Assembly: GCF_028993575.1 (NCBI RefSeq)
Contig: NZ_CP118615.1
Location: 4,245,001 to 4,309,000 of the forward strand
DNA length: 64,000 nucleotides
Direction of reading: 5' to 3'
Origin: Micromonospora cathayae
GTDB taxonomy: Bacteria > Actinomycetota > Actinomycetes > Mycobacteriales > Micromonosporaceae
Below are positions 44,430 to 52,672 of this stretch, in pieces (position 1 is the first letter of the stretch; the number at the start of each line of letters is the position of its first letter). The translations under genes and the position numbers were made by a program. The notes beneath the pieces were generated by a model, which searched no databases, had not been told where the DNA came from, and saw nothing but the letters and a program-made list of their open reading frames with translations.

Positions 44430-44661
44430 CACCGCGCATGGGCCGGGACTCCAGCACCTCACAGCTGGCGAGTAGATCGACCATTCGACCGTGGTCAAGG
44501 CAGGGCCGTTCGGCTGACTGCGCGGATCCCCGGGCGCCACCCGCACCTCACTGCGCTGTGGTGTCCGCCCGTTCGGCCTGCCGGGGTGCGGTCGGCGACC
44601 TCGGTGGCGGCAGGGCGGGACGCGCGGGCCCGGCACATGCCGCCACGACCGGATCCGGTCG

Positions 44662-44922
44662 CTACCCCGGCAGCCAGGCCCGGAAGTACCAGCCGTTGTA
44701 CGCGCTGTCAGGCAGGGTGCGGTATTCGCAGTTGCTGCTCACCTCGCCCCAGTAGCTGGCATCGATGCGGTAGAGCTCGCACTCGTCGTAGGTCACGAAG
44801 TAGCCGTGCCAATCGAACTGCACGGCGGCGGCCGGGGCCGGCTGGACGGTGAAGCTGACGGTTGCCGCGGTGGCGGCGACCACCGCGAGACGGGTAAGCC
44901 GTCGGCGGAGCGGCTGGGGCAT
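44662..44922 (-). CDS. small secreted protein
   Basis: An 86-aa precursor with a signal peptide (RRRLTRLAVVAATAATVSFTV, cleavage near APAAA at about 33). The mature part of about 53 residues is aromatic-rich with two cysteines (YDECELYRID, SNCEYRTL), compatible with one disulfide. GGAGGGA precedes the ATG. The composition suggests a compact secreted domain; no family recognised. It stands alone. Confidence 0.65.
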   Translation of the reverse strand: MPQPLRRRLTRLAVVAATAATVSFTVQPAPAAAVQFDWHGYFVTYDECELYRIDASYWGEVSSNCEYRTLPDSAYNGWYFRAWLPG

Positions 44923-45211
44923 GGCGAGTCCCTCCGGTGTGATGGATCTGCCCGAGCATCATAAATCCACGCTTGCCGATCGGTGATCCATCATCCGGGC
45001 AGCACGGACCCGCCAACATCGGCGGATGTCACCCGCCGCTGGCACTCTGACGCGCGGCCGTAGCCAGGCCGGTCCCCAGGTGAACGAGTCCGAGCGTCGG
45101 CGGCCCCACCGAGCGCTCGGATCCGTGACCGGTCCACAGAGGATCCGGGCACGGAGCGTGGCGGTGTAGGGTCGCCTGCACGAGGGGCGGCATTGTTGTA
45201 CGGAGGCTTTG

Positions 45212-46033
45212 GTGGAACGTCGTGGCGAGGATCCTCGCGGAGTCGATCTGCGAACGGACCGGGCGCACGGCGCACGCATCTACGACTACATCCTGGGCGG
45301 CAAGGACAACTTCGCCGCTGACCGCGAGGCCGGCGAGGGCTCGTTGCGGATCTGGCCGGCGTTGCGGGTTCACATGCAGGCCAACCGGTCCTTCATGCAC
45401 CGGGTGGCGCGTTTCCTGGCCGACGAGTGCGGGATCCGGCAGTTCCTCGACATCGGCACCGGGCTGCCGACGTCACCGAATCTCCACGAGATCGTGCAGT
45501 CGGTCGACCCGGCCGCACGGGTGGTCTACACCGACAACGATCCGCTCGTGCTCGCGCATGCGCGTGCGTTGATGGTCGGGACGGCGCAGGGACGTACGGC
45601 CTACGTGGCGGCGGACATGCGCGACCCGCAGACGATCGTCTCCGCTCCGGAGTTCCTGCGGACCCTCGACCTGAGTCAGCCGGTGGGGCTGTTGCTGATC
45701 GCGATCGTGCACTTCATCGAGGACGACGGGGAAGCGCTGCGGGTCGTACGGCAGGTTCTGGACGTGTTGCCGTCGGGCAGCTATCTGGCGATGTCCATCG
45801 CGACCGACGAGTTCGACCCGGTTCCGCTGGCCGAGGTCCAGCGGCAGTACAACAGGCTCGGTGAGACCCTCGTCTTCCGTGACCGTGCCACCGCGCTGGG
45901 GTTCTTCGACGGTCTGGAGTTGGTCGAGCCGGGGCTGGTCCAGGTCCACAAGTGGCGTCCGGACGGGTCCGAGGCTGCCGGGATCGCGGACAGGGACATC
46001 GCCATGTACGGGGCGGTCGCGCGTAAGGCCTGA
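45212..46033 (+). CDS. DUF574 family SAM-dependent methyltransferase
   Basis: A 273-aa protein of the DUF574 (Methyltransf_19-like) family, abundant in Streptomyces and Micromonospora. Signature HGARIYDYILGGKDNFAADR is near residue 20, with the SAM motif FLDIGTGLPTSPNLHE, then VVYTDNDPLVLAHARA and QPVGLLLIAIVHFI. Substrates are unknown. GTG at 45212 follows GGAGG by 5 bases; a TTG three bases upstream is too close to the ribosome site. A paralogue is at 50567-51373. It is not obviously in an operon. Confidence 0.88.
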   Translation: MERRGEDPRGVDLRTDRAHGARIYDYILGGKDNFAADREAGEGSLRIWPALRVHMQANRSFMHRVARFLADECGIRQFLDIGTGLPTSPNLHEIVQSVDPAARVVYTDNDPLVLAHARALMVGTAQGRTAYVAADMRDPQTIVSAPEFLRTLDLSQPVGLLLIAIVHFIEDDGEALRVVRQVLDVLPSGSYLAMSIATDEFDPVPLAEVQRQYNRLGETLVFRDRATALGFFDGLELVEPGLVQVHKWRPDGSEAAGIADRDIAMYGAVARKA

Positions 46034-46323
46034 ACCTGGCGACCGGTCGGGATGACGGGCGCGACGGCGAGGAGACTGCCGGCCCGACTCCGCGTCCGGA
46101 CCCCGCCGGCCGTCTGCTCCTTGCTCGTTCACGACCGACACGTGCCGAGCCGAACGGCGGCGGCGGACGCGGGACAACCGATCTGCCCCGATGGGCCCCT
46201 GGCTCCGTAACCGGAAAGGCGATCTACCAGCGGGTACGTGACGCGGCCGACCTCGGGACGATCCGCCGGCTTAACGAAGGCTTCTTAGCGTCCGGGTTGA
46301 TCAACCCCACACCCGGAGGCCTG

Positions 46324-47937
46324 ATGAGCCAGACCCGCAGGGACTTTCTCCGTCGCGTCGGTATCGCCGGTGGTGCCGGCGTCATGCTGCACAGCATGGG
46401 CGCGCTCGGTTTGACCAGCGCGCACGCCGCGGAGACACCACCGTTCACACCACCGAAGAGGAGCGACCTCGGCCGGCACGGCCGCAAGACGGTCATCGTG
46501 ATGGGCGGTGGCATCGCCGGCCTCACCGCGGCCTACGAACTACTCAAGGGCGGGTACGACGTCACCGTCCTGGAGGGGCGCGGCCGGCCCGGCGGTCGTA
46601 ACCGGACCGTCCGGGGCGGAGACACCATCACCGACCTCAAGGGGCAGACCCAGCGGGCGACCTTCTCCAAGGGCCAGTACATGAACGCCGGCCCCGGCCG
46701 CATCCCGCAGATGCACGTGACGATCGACTACTGCCGGGAACTCGGCGTCCCGATCGAGGTCTTCACCAACCAGAACGCCGACGCCTTCCTCTACCGCGAG
46801 AACGTGCCGGGTGCCCTCAACGGCGTCCCGGTCCGGCACCGGGCCGCCAAGGCGGACGCCTACGGGTACACGGCCGAGCTGCTCGCGAAGGCGACCGACC
46901 AGGGCTCGCTCGACCAGTACCTCACCGCCGAGGACAAGGAGCGCCTGCTGTCCTACCTGCGCAGCTTCGGTGCCATCGGGCCCCGGGTCGCCGGCGACCC
47001 GGCGGCCAGCTTCCGGTACACCGGCGGCGGGCGGCGCGGCTACGCCACGCAGCCGGGAGCCGGCCTGGAGTCGGGCACCACCATCGCGCCGTACGCGATG
47101 TCCGACCTTCTCGCCTCGACCGTGGGCAACTACTTCTCGTTCGAGATGGGCTTCGACCAGGCGATGATGATGTACCAGCCGGTCGGCGGGATGGACAGGA
47201 TCGCCTACGCCTTCGCCGCGGCGATCGGCGCCCGCCGGATGCGCTACAACGCCGAGATCGTCGAGTACCGCAACACGACCTCGGGCGTCGAGGTCGTGTA
47301 CACCACCCCGGACGGTCCGAAGAAGGCGGTCGCCGACTTCGCGATCAACACCATTCCGCCGCACATCGCCGCGAAGATCAGCTCCAACCTGCCCACGGCG
47401 GTCGTCACCGCCCTCGGGTCGGTGAGCGTCACCAACGCCGGCAAGATCGGCATCGAGTACGACCGCCGGTGGTGGGAGCAGGACTTCCGCATCTACGGCG
47501 GCATCACGAACGCCAACACCAACCTCGGGAACATGTGGCACCCGTCGTACGGCTACAACGGCGAGCGGGGCACCATGATCGGCTACTACAACACCGGCGG
47601 GAACGCGAACTTCTACGGCAACCTGACCCCGGCGGAGCGCCTGGCCGAGGCGGTACGGCAGGGCAAGAAGATCTTCGGCGACGTGTACGGCGAGGGGATC
47701 ACCGCCTCCTACTCCCGGGACTGGGCCTCCACGCGGTTCTCCGAGGGGGCGTGGGTCGGCTGGCCCGGCGCCGTCGGTGGGCAGACCGGTGCCGCGTACC
47801 GCAGTCTCCTGGAGCCGACCGGCAACGTCTACTTCGCCGGCGACCACCTCAGCCACGCCATCGCCTGGCAGCACGGCGCGATGGTCTCCGCCCGCGTCGC
47901 CGTCGAGTCCCTGCACGCCCGCGTCACGGCCGCATGA
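46324..47937 (+). CDS. Tat-exported flavin amine oxidase (L-amino-acid-oxidase-like)
   Basis: A 537-aa flavoenzyme with a twin-arginine signal (QTRRDFLRRVGIAGG, residues 2-16, cleavage after SAHAAE near 36). FAD-binding Rossmann motif GGGIAGLTAAYELL is at about 61, followed by TVLEGRGRPGGRN. The amine-oxidase C-terminal part has VYFAGDHLSHAIAWQHGAMVSA, where flavin isoalloxazine contacts lie. It should oxidise L-amino acids or amines outside the cell to imines and H2O2. GGAGG lies just before the ATG. The stop overlaps the start of an exported RidA protein, which would hydrolyse the imine (inference). Confidence 0.88.
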   Translation: MSQTRRDFLRRVGIAGGAGVMLHSMGALGLTSAHAAETPPFTPPKRSDLGRHGRKTVIVMGGGIAGLTAAYELLKGGYDVTVLEGRGRPGGRNRTVRGGDTITDLKGQTQRATFSKGQYMNAGPGRIPQMHVTIDYCRELGVPIEVFTNQNADAFLYRENVPGALNGVPVRHRAAKADAYGYTAELLAKATDQGSLDQYLTAEDKERLLSYLRSFGAIGPRVAGDPAASFRYTGGGRRGYATQPGAGLESGTTIAPYAMSDLLASTVGNYFSFEMGFDQAMMMYQPVGGMDRIAYAFAAAIGARRMRYNAEIVEYRNTTSGVEVVYTTPDGPKKAVADFAINTIPPHIAAKISSNLPTAVVTALGSVSVTNAGKIGIEYDRRWWEQDFRIYGGITNANTNLGNMWHPSYGYNGERGTMIGYYNTGGNANFYGNLTPAERLAEAVRQGKKIFGDVYGEGITASYSRDWASTRFSEGAWVGWPGAVGGQTGAAYRSLLEPTGNVYFAGDHLSHAIAWQHGAMVSARVAVESLHARVTAA

Positions 47938-48629
47938 GTACGCCTGCCACCCCCGGCCGCCCCCGCAGAAAGGTCCCCACCGTGCGCCGAAGCGCCATCC
48001 TCGTCCCCGTCGCCGCCGTCCTCCTCGCCATCCCCACCGGCGCGGTCGCCGGCGGGCTGTTCCCGCCCCGGCCCGGTACCACCGTCACCCTGCTCCCCGC
48101 CGGACAGGACAACCCCTCGATCGCCGACGGCGTGGCCATCGGCAAGGGCACGGCGCTCTACAAGACCAGCGGGCTCGGCCCGGCCGCCCTCAACCCGGCC
48201 GCACCGGCCGGGTCGGAGGCGCGTTACATCGACACCGAGGTGTTCCCCGGCGGTGTGCTTCCGCCCGGCGTGACCATCACCGAGGCGCAGGGCATCAACG
48301 TGCTGCGCCGGATCGGGGAGAACCTCGCCCGTGCGGGCCTGACCTACCAGGACGTCATCAGCATGCGGGTGTTCCTCCAGAACCCCGCCGGCCAGGAGCG
48401 GATGGACTTCAACGGCTGGAACCGGGCGTACCGCCAGTTCTTCGCCAACACCAGCCTGTCGACCGGTAAGCCGGTGCTCGTGCCGCTCGGGTCGGCCGCC
48501 CCGGCCCCGCCGATGGTGGTCAACCCCGCCCGGCCGTCGCGGTTCGCGCTGGAGATCGAGAACCTGCCGGTCAACGGCTGGCTGGTCGAGGTGGAGGTGG
48601 ACGCCGCCTACCCCGCGAAGAACGAGTGA
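47934..48629 (+). CDS. exported RidA-family protein
   Basis: A 231-aa protein. The N-terminus is arginine-rich and then hydrophobic (RRSAILVPVAAVLLAIPTGAVAGG), a Sec-type signal. The mature part follows the RidA/YjgF fold: NVLRRIGENLARAGLTYQDVISMRVFLQNP, then NTSLSTGKPVLVPLGSAAP and IENLPVNGWLVEVEVDA. RidA proteins hydrolyse reactive enamines and imines released by PLP enzymes and amino acid oxidases. It is coupled to the oxidase by an ATGA overlap. A GTG at 47982 with AAAGG upstream is an alternative start that gives a tidier signal peptide. Exported RidA proteins are uncommon. Confidence 0.8.
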   Translation: MSTPATPGRPRRKVPTVRRSAILVPVAAVLLAIPTGAVAGGLFPPRPGTTVTLLPAGQDNPSIADGVAIGKGTALYKTSGLGPAALNPAAPAGSEARYIDTEVFPGGVLPPGVTITEAQGINVLRRIGENLARAGLTYQDVISMRVFLQNPAGQERMDFNGWNRAYRQFFANTSLSTGKPVLVPLGSAAPAPPMVVNPARPSRFALEIENLPVNGWLVEVEVDAAYPAKNE

Positions 48630-48716
48630 CCCAACCCCCGTCACAGACGCGCCGTCGACCCGCCGCCCAGGGCCTCTTCCCGTGGCCCCCGGTGCCGGGT
48701 CGGCGGTGCGTCGGCG

Positions 48717-50570
48717 TCAGCGCCGCTGGACCGGAAGCACCGGCAGCCCGGTGTGCCGTGGCACGGCGTCGCGGTGCTGCTGCGCGGCGATGCTGGCGGT
48801 GATCTCGTGGGGCGGCACCGGACGGCCGAAGTGCCAACCCTGTCCGTTGTCGCAACCGGTCGCCGCCAGCCGGTGGGCCTGCTGGGCGGTTTCGATGCCC
48901 TCGGCGGTCACGACGAGGCCGAGCTTGTGCCCGAGCGACACGACGGTGCCGAGGAAGTCGTCATCCGTGTCGGGCCGGCGGGCCCCCGGCCACCTGGCCG
49001 GCTGCGCCGACGACCGGGTCAGGCTGGCGTCCAGTTTGAGGCCGTGCAGGGGGAGTGAGCGGAGATTGGCCAGGTTCGCATAGCCGATGCCGAAGTCGTC
49101 GATGACGATCCGGACGCCGAGTTCCATCAGCGCTGCCAGGGTCTCCGCCACCACACCGGTCAGATCGATCACGGCCTGCTCGGTGACTTCCAGCTGGAGC
49201 AGATGCGGCGGCAGGCCCGTCCGGTCGAGGATCTGCGCCACCGCGCCGGCCAGGCCGTTCTGGTGGAGCTGGCGCACCGACACGTTCACGCTCACGTACA
49301 GGCCGGGTTGGACCCGCTGCCAACGACTGGTCTGCCGGCACGCCTGCTCCAGCAGTTGGCTGCCGAGCGCCACCACGAGGCCGGTGCGTTCGGCGAGCTC
49401 GATGAACCGGGCGGCGGTCAGCAGGCCGAGCTGGGGATGCCGCCAGCGGGCCAGGGCTTCCACCCCGGTCAGCAGCCCGGACCGGAGAGCCACGATGGGC
49501 TGGTAGACGGCGGTGAACTCACCCCGCCGCAGCGCCGCCGGCATGGCCGCCGACAGCCGGTAACGCGCGGCGTCGGCGTTGCTGCGGTCCTGGTCGAACT
49601 GGCGCAGGGTGGCTTTCCCGTCCGCCTTGGCCCAGTGCAGCGCGATCTCGCTGGCGCGCATCAGGGTCGCGGCGGCACCGTCGGCGACGGTGCCCTCGGC
49701 CACTCCCGCGCTCGCCGTCAAGGGCACCTCGGTGCCGTTGACGGAGAACGGGGCGGCGAGCGCGGCGAGCGCCTGATCGGCGATCTTGATGGTGTCCTCG
49801 GTGCAGGTGGTGTCGCGGACCAGGATCGCGAACCGGTCGCTGTCCAGCCGCGCCACCAGGTCGATCCGCGGGTCGGTGAGCGCGCCGAGCCGGCCGGCGA
49901 TCTCGCGGAGCAGCAGGTCACCCACCTGATGCCCGAGGACGTCGTTGACCGCGGCGAAGTCGTCGACGTCGAGGCAGCAGACGCCGACCCGGTCGGTCGG
50001 CACACCGGCGGTGGACAGCCGTCCCAACTGCTCGGTGAGCAGTGTCAGGTTGGGGAGCCCGGTCAACTGGTCGTGGGTGGCGAAGCGGCGGAACCTGGCC
50101 TCGCTGACCCGTAACGCCTCCTCGGCCTGGGCGCGGGCGGCCAGCGCGGCCAGCCGGACCGTGTCCTGGGCTCGCAGGCTGCGGTCGTGCGCGGCCGCCG
50201 CGAAGCCCGCCGCGAGTTCCGCCAGCAGGCCGTTCAGCCGGGCCGTACGGGTGGGGTCGGCGGCGAGACCCAGCTCGCCGAGGAACCGCGAACCGACGAC
50301 CGCGATCGTCCCACCGAGCGCTTCCGGCGACCCGAAGCCGGCGGCCACCAGATCGGCGCCGATCCGGTGCCCGTCGCCGGGCTCGGCCGGTTCGGCGAGG
50401 ACCGCGCTCACCAGGCGGTCCGCCAGCCCGGCAACGATGCGACGCCGCTGCCCGGCGCTGATCGGTACGTAGTGGGCCCGGTGCAGGGCAGTGGCCCACG
50501 CCGTGACGAACTCCTCGACGCCGGGGTGATGCCGGTCGTCGACTCCGTCGGCGTCGGACCGACCGCTCAC
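48717..50570 (-). CDS. GGDEF/EAL protein with degenerate GGDEF and intact EAL
   Basis: A 617-aa protein starting at the GTG coupled to the DUF574 gene. The N-terminal 150 residues are a helical sensor-like region. The GGDEF domain (about 165-330) carries DSDRF at 243-247 in place of GGDEF, so it should not make c-di-GMP. The EAL domain (about 350-610) keeps EALARWRHP at 372, NVSVRQLH, QLEVTEQAV, VIDDFGIGYANL, KLDASL and TAEGIET, the residues needed for phosphodiesterase activity. It likely lowers c-di-GMP, which controls development in actinomycetes. Cytosolic, with no membrane helix. The longer open frame upstream of 50570 overlaps the methyltransferase and is not real. Confidence 0.87.
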   Translation of the reverse strand: MSGRSDADGVDDRHHPGVEEFVTAWATALHRAHYVPISAGQRRRIVAGLADRLVSAVLAEPAEPGDGHRIGADLVAAGFGSPEALGGTIAVVGSRFLGELGLAADPTRTARLNGLLAELAAGFAAAAHDRSLRAQDTVRLAALAARAQAEEALRVSEARFRRFATHDQLTGLPNLTLLTEQLGRLSTAGVPTDRVGVCCLDVDDFAAVNDVLGHQVGDLLLREIAGRLGALTDPRIDLVARLDSDRFAILVRDTTCTEDTIKIADQALAALAAPFSVNGTEVPLTASAGVAEGTVADGAAATLMRASEIALHWAKADGKATLRQFDQDRSNADAARYRLSAAMPAALRRGEFTAVYQPIVALRSGLLTGVEALARWRHPQLGLLTAARFIELAERTGLVVALGSQLLEQACRQTSRWQRVQPGLYVSVNVSVRQLHQNGLAGAVAQILDRTGLPPHLLQLEVTEQAVIDLTGVVAETLAALMELGVRIVIDDFGIGYANLANLRSLPLHGLKLDASLTRSSAQPARWPGARRPDTDDDFLGTVVSLGHKLGLVVTAEGIETAQQAHRLAATGCDNGQGWHFGRPVPPHEITASIAAQQHRDAVPRHTGLPVLPVQRR

Positions 50571-51373
50571 CTGCAGCGTCCGACTCCGACGTAGAAACTC
50601 ATCCGCTCCGGGTGCTCCCCGACATCGGCCGGTGACTCGGGTCGCCACAGCGGGGACCACACCACGCCGGGTTCCACCAGGTCCAGCCCGGCGAAGAGGT
50701 CCTCCACCTGAGCGCGGGTACGGGCGGTGACCGGCGTGTTCGTCCGGCCACTGAGCCGGGTGCCCTCGCCCATCTCGTCCGGCCGACTGTCGGTGGTGAC
50801 ATGGCTGATCGCCACGCAGCTGCCCGGAGCCAGCGCCGTCCACAGTCGCCTGATCAGCCCGTGCGGGTCGTCGTGGTCCGGTACCGCGTGCACGACCGAG
50901 ACGAGCAGCAGGCCGACCGGCCGGTCGAGATCCAGCAGCCGGCGGGTCTCCGGGTGGGCCAGGATGGCCTCCGGATGGCGCAGGTCTTCGAGCAGCGCGA
51001 CCGCGTTCGGCTGGCCGGCGAGGATGTGCGTGCTGTGCGTCACCGCCACCGGATCGATGTCCACATAGACCACCCGGCTGTCCGGATCCACCTGCTGGGC
51101 GATCTCGTGCACGTTGCCCACCGTCGGGATGCCGGACCCGATGTCCAGGAACTGCCGGATCCCCTGATCGAGCATGAACCGCACCGCGCGATGCAGGAAC
51201 TCGCGGTTCGCCCGTGCGACCAGGCGAAGATCCGGCACCGCCGCCATTGCCTGGCGGGCGAACTCCCGGTCGACCTCGAAGTTGTGCGAGCCGCCGAGCC
51301 AGTAATCGTAGGCCCGCGCCACGCTCGGTCGACTGAGATCAACACCTGCTGGCGCCCATTCCGGCCGTTCCAT
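50567..51373 (-). CDS. DUF574 family SAM-dependent methyltransferase (paralogue)
   Basis: A 268-aa protein with the DUF574 signatures VARAYDYWLGGSHNFEVDREF, FLDIGSGIPTVGNVHEI, VVYVDIDPVAVTHS and PVGLLLVSVVHAVPDHDDP. It is a divergent paralogue of the gene at 45212-46033. AGGG precedes the ATG at 51373. The TGA stop overlaps the GTG of the GGDEF/EAL gene, so the two proteins are made together. A link between this methyltransferase family and c-di-GMP is suggested only by that coupling. Confidence 0.87.
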   Translation of the reverse strand: MERPEWAPAGVDLSRPSVARAYDYWLGGSHNFEVDREFARQAMAAVPDLRLVARANREFLHRAVRFMLDQGIRQFLDIGSGIPTVGNVHEIAQQVDPDSRVVYVDIDPVAVTHSTHILAGQPNAVALLEDLRHPEAILAHPETRRLLDLDRPVGLLLVSVVHAVPDHDDPHGLIRRLWTALAPGSCVAISHVTTDSRPDEMGEGTRLSGRTNTPVTARTRAQVEDLFAGLDLVEPGVVWSPLWRPESPADVGEHPERMSFYVGVGRCR

Positions 51374-51410
51374 TACCGCCCTTTCCCACCACAATGACGT
51401 GACCGCGCCA

Positions 51411-51748
51411 CTATAGTCGGAGAACCTCCCACCGCCGTACCGCGTCGAGATCACGACGCCGGCCCGCAGGCCGACGGCTCAGGCGGGCCGTCGACCGTCC
51501 GTCCACCGCAGCCGAAGGAAGCCGAACCGGCAGATCATGGTGCCCTTCGGGCCCTCCCGCCAGGTGAGCGTCTCCGCGGGTGCATGGCCAGTCGATGCGT
51601 CCCGGCCACGACCTGGTCGAAACGTCCGATCGGTGCTGCCGGCAGGGGAACCAGCGCGAGTACACGGAGACCAACTGCGCCCAGTCGGCGGCGTGATCCA
51701 GGCCGACCCTCGACTGCACGGCCTCGCCGGGAACGCCATCAGCCCCAA
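51411..51748 (-). pseudogene. possible frameshifted small hypothetical gene
   Basis: The 404-base gap between the methyltransferase and lipoprotein genes is coding-like on the minus strand, but in two frames. From about 51700 to 51570 one frame has strong G/C bias and reads DHAADWAQLVSVYSRWFPCRQH. From about 51590 to the stop at 51479 another frame has the better bias and reads ETLTWREGPKGTMICRFGF. A shift near 51580 would join them into one protein of about 90 aa. I recognise no family, so this is tentative. Confidence 0.3.
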
Positions 51749-51777
51749 CAGCGGCCAGCGTCGGTCGCGAGAGCTAG

Positions 51778-52446
51778 TCAGGAGTGGGGCTTGTCGACGT
51801 ATCCGATCTCCTCCAGCTTGTCGCCGATGAGCCGGTAGGTGGCCGTGCGTTCGATCACCAACTCGGCCATGGAGGCGTCGTCGGGGCGGGTCAGGTAGAC
51901 CACCTGCGCCTGGCCGGCGCTGATGGTGATCTTCTGGATCGGGGTGCGGTCGCCGAGGTCGACCGTGCCGACGTAGGCCGGGGTGCCGTCGACGTTGCGC
52001 CAGAGCGTGATGGCCCAGAACTTGCCTGTCCCACCGCCGTCGAGCATGCTCGCGCGCAGCGCATCGGCAGCGCCGTCGCCGGTCAGGTCACCGATCGCGC
52101 ACGGCGGTTGCAGGGTGACCACCACGCCGTCCTCTCCGGCCCAGCGTCCCTCGGTCAGCGGGATCGGGTCGGGGTAGTTGTTGTATCGCACCGTGGCGCT
52201 GCCCAGCTCCGATTCGGCCACCTGGTCGCAGGTCAGCGCGGGGACCTTCGCGGGCGGCGCGGCGGTGGGCGAGACGTTGTCGTTGGCGCTGCTGCCGTCG
52301 CCGAACGGCGGGTCGGTCACCGGTGAGTCCGACGGCACGGTGGTACCACCGGGGTCCGGCGTGGTGCCGTCGCTGATCTCGATGGTGCAACCGGCCGCCA
52401 CGAGGACCAGGGAGAGCGCGGCCAGCGGCAGCAGCGTCCTGCGCAT
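51778..52446 (-). CDS. hypothetical lipoprotein
   Basis: A 222-aa lipoprotein: lipobox LVLVAAGC with Cys at residue 20, followed by a Thr/Pro/Ser-rich linker (25-75) and a globular domain of about 145 residues (ALTCDQVAESELG, VVVTLQPPCAIGDLTGDGAADALRASML, WAITLWRNVDGTPAYVGTVDLGD). Two cysteines are in the globular part. AAAGGA precedes the ATG at 52446; the earlier in-frame start is rejected. No named family recognised. It is divergent from the MscS-like gene. Confidence 0.72.
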   Translation of the reverse strand: MRRTLLPLAALSLVLVAAGCTIEISDGTTPDPGGTTVPSDSPVTDPPFGDGSSANDNVSPTAAPPAKVPALTCDQVAESELGSATVRYNNYPDPIPLTEGRWAGEDGVVVTLQPPCAIGDLTGDGAADALRASMLDGGGTGKFWAITLWRNVDGTPAYVGTVDLGDRTPIQKITISAGQAQVVYLTRPDDASMAELVIERTATYRLIGDKLEEIGYVDKPHS

Positions 52447-52672
52447 GGTTGTTCCTTTCGCTGAAGTCGGCCGCAGCGTAGTGCGCCCCCGCCAGCCCGG
52501 ACCGGCTCGGCTCGGAGGTGCTCGGCCGCCTCTCGCCGCCGCGGCCCGTCGTCGACGTTTCTCCACGGGTACGTCCCCTGGCGGTGCCCGCCGGTGGGGA
52601 GGTGTTCCCGGCCGGGGCAGTGGGTAGAGGCGAAACCACTACTGTGCCCTGTCGACAGAAGGAACAACCGAC

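Noticed and set aside
44430..44661. Possible mobile-element border or tRNA between the kinase and small secreted gene
   Set aside because: No tRNA-like cloverleaf, direct repeat or transposase trace could be recognised.
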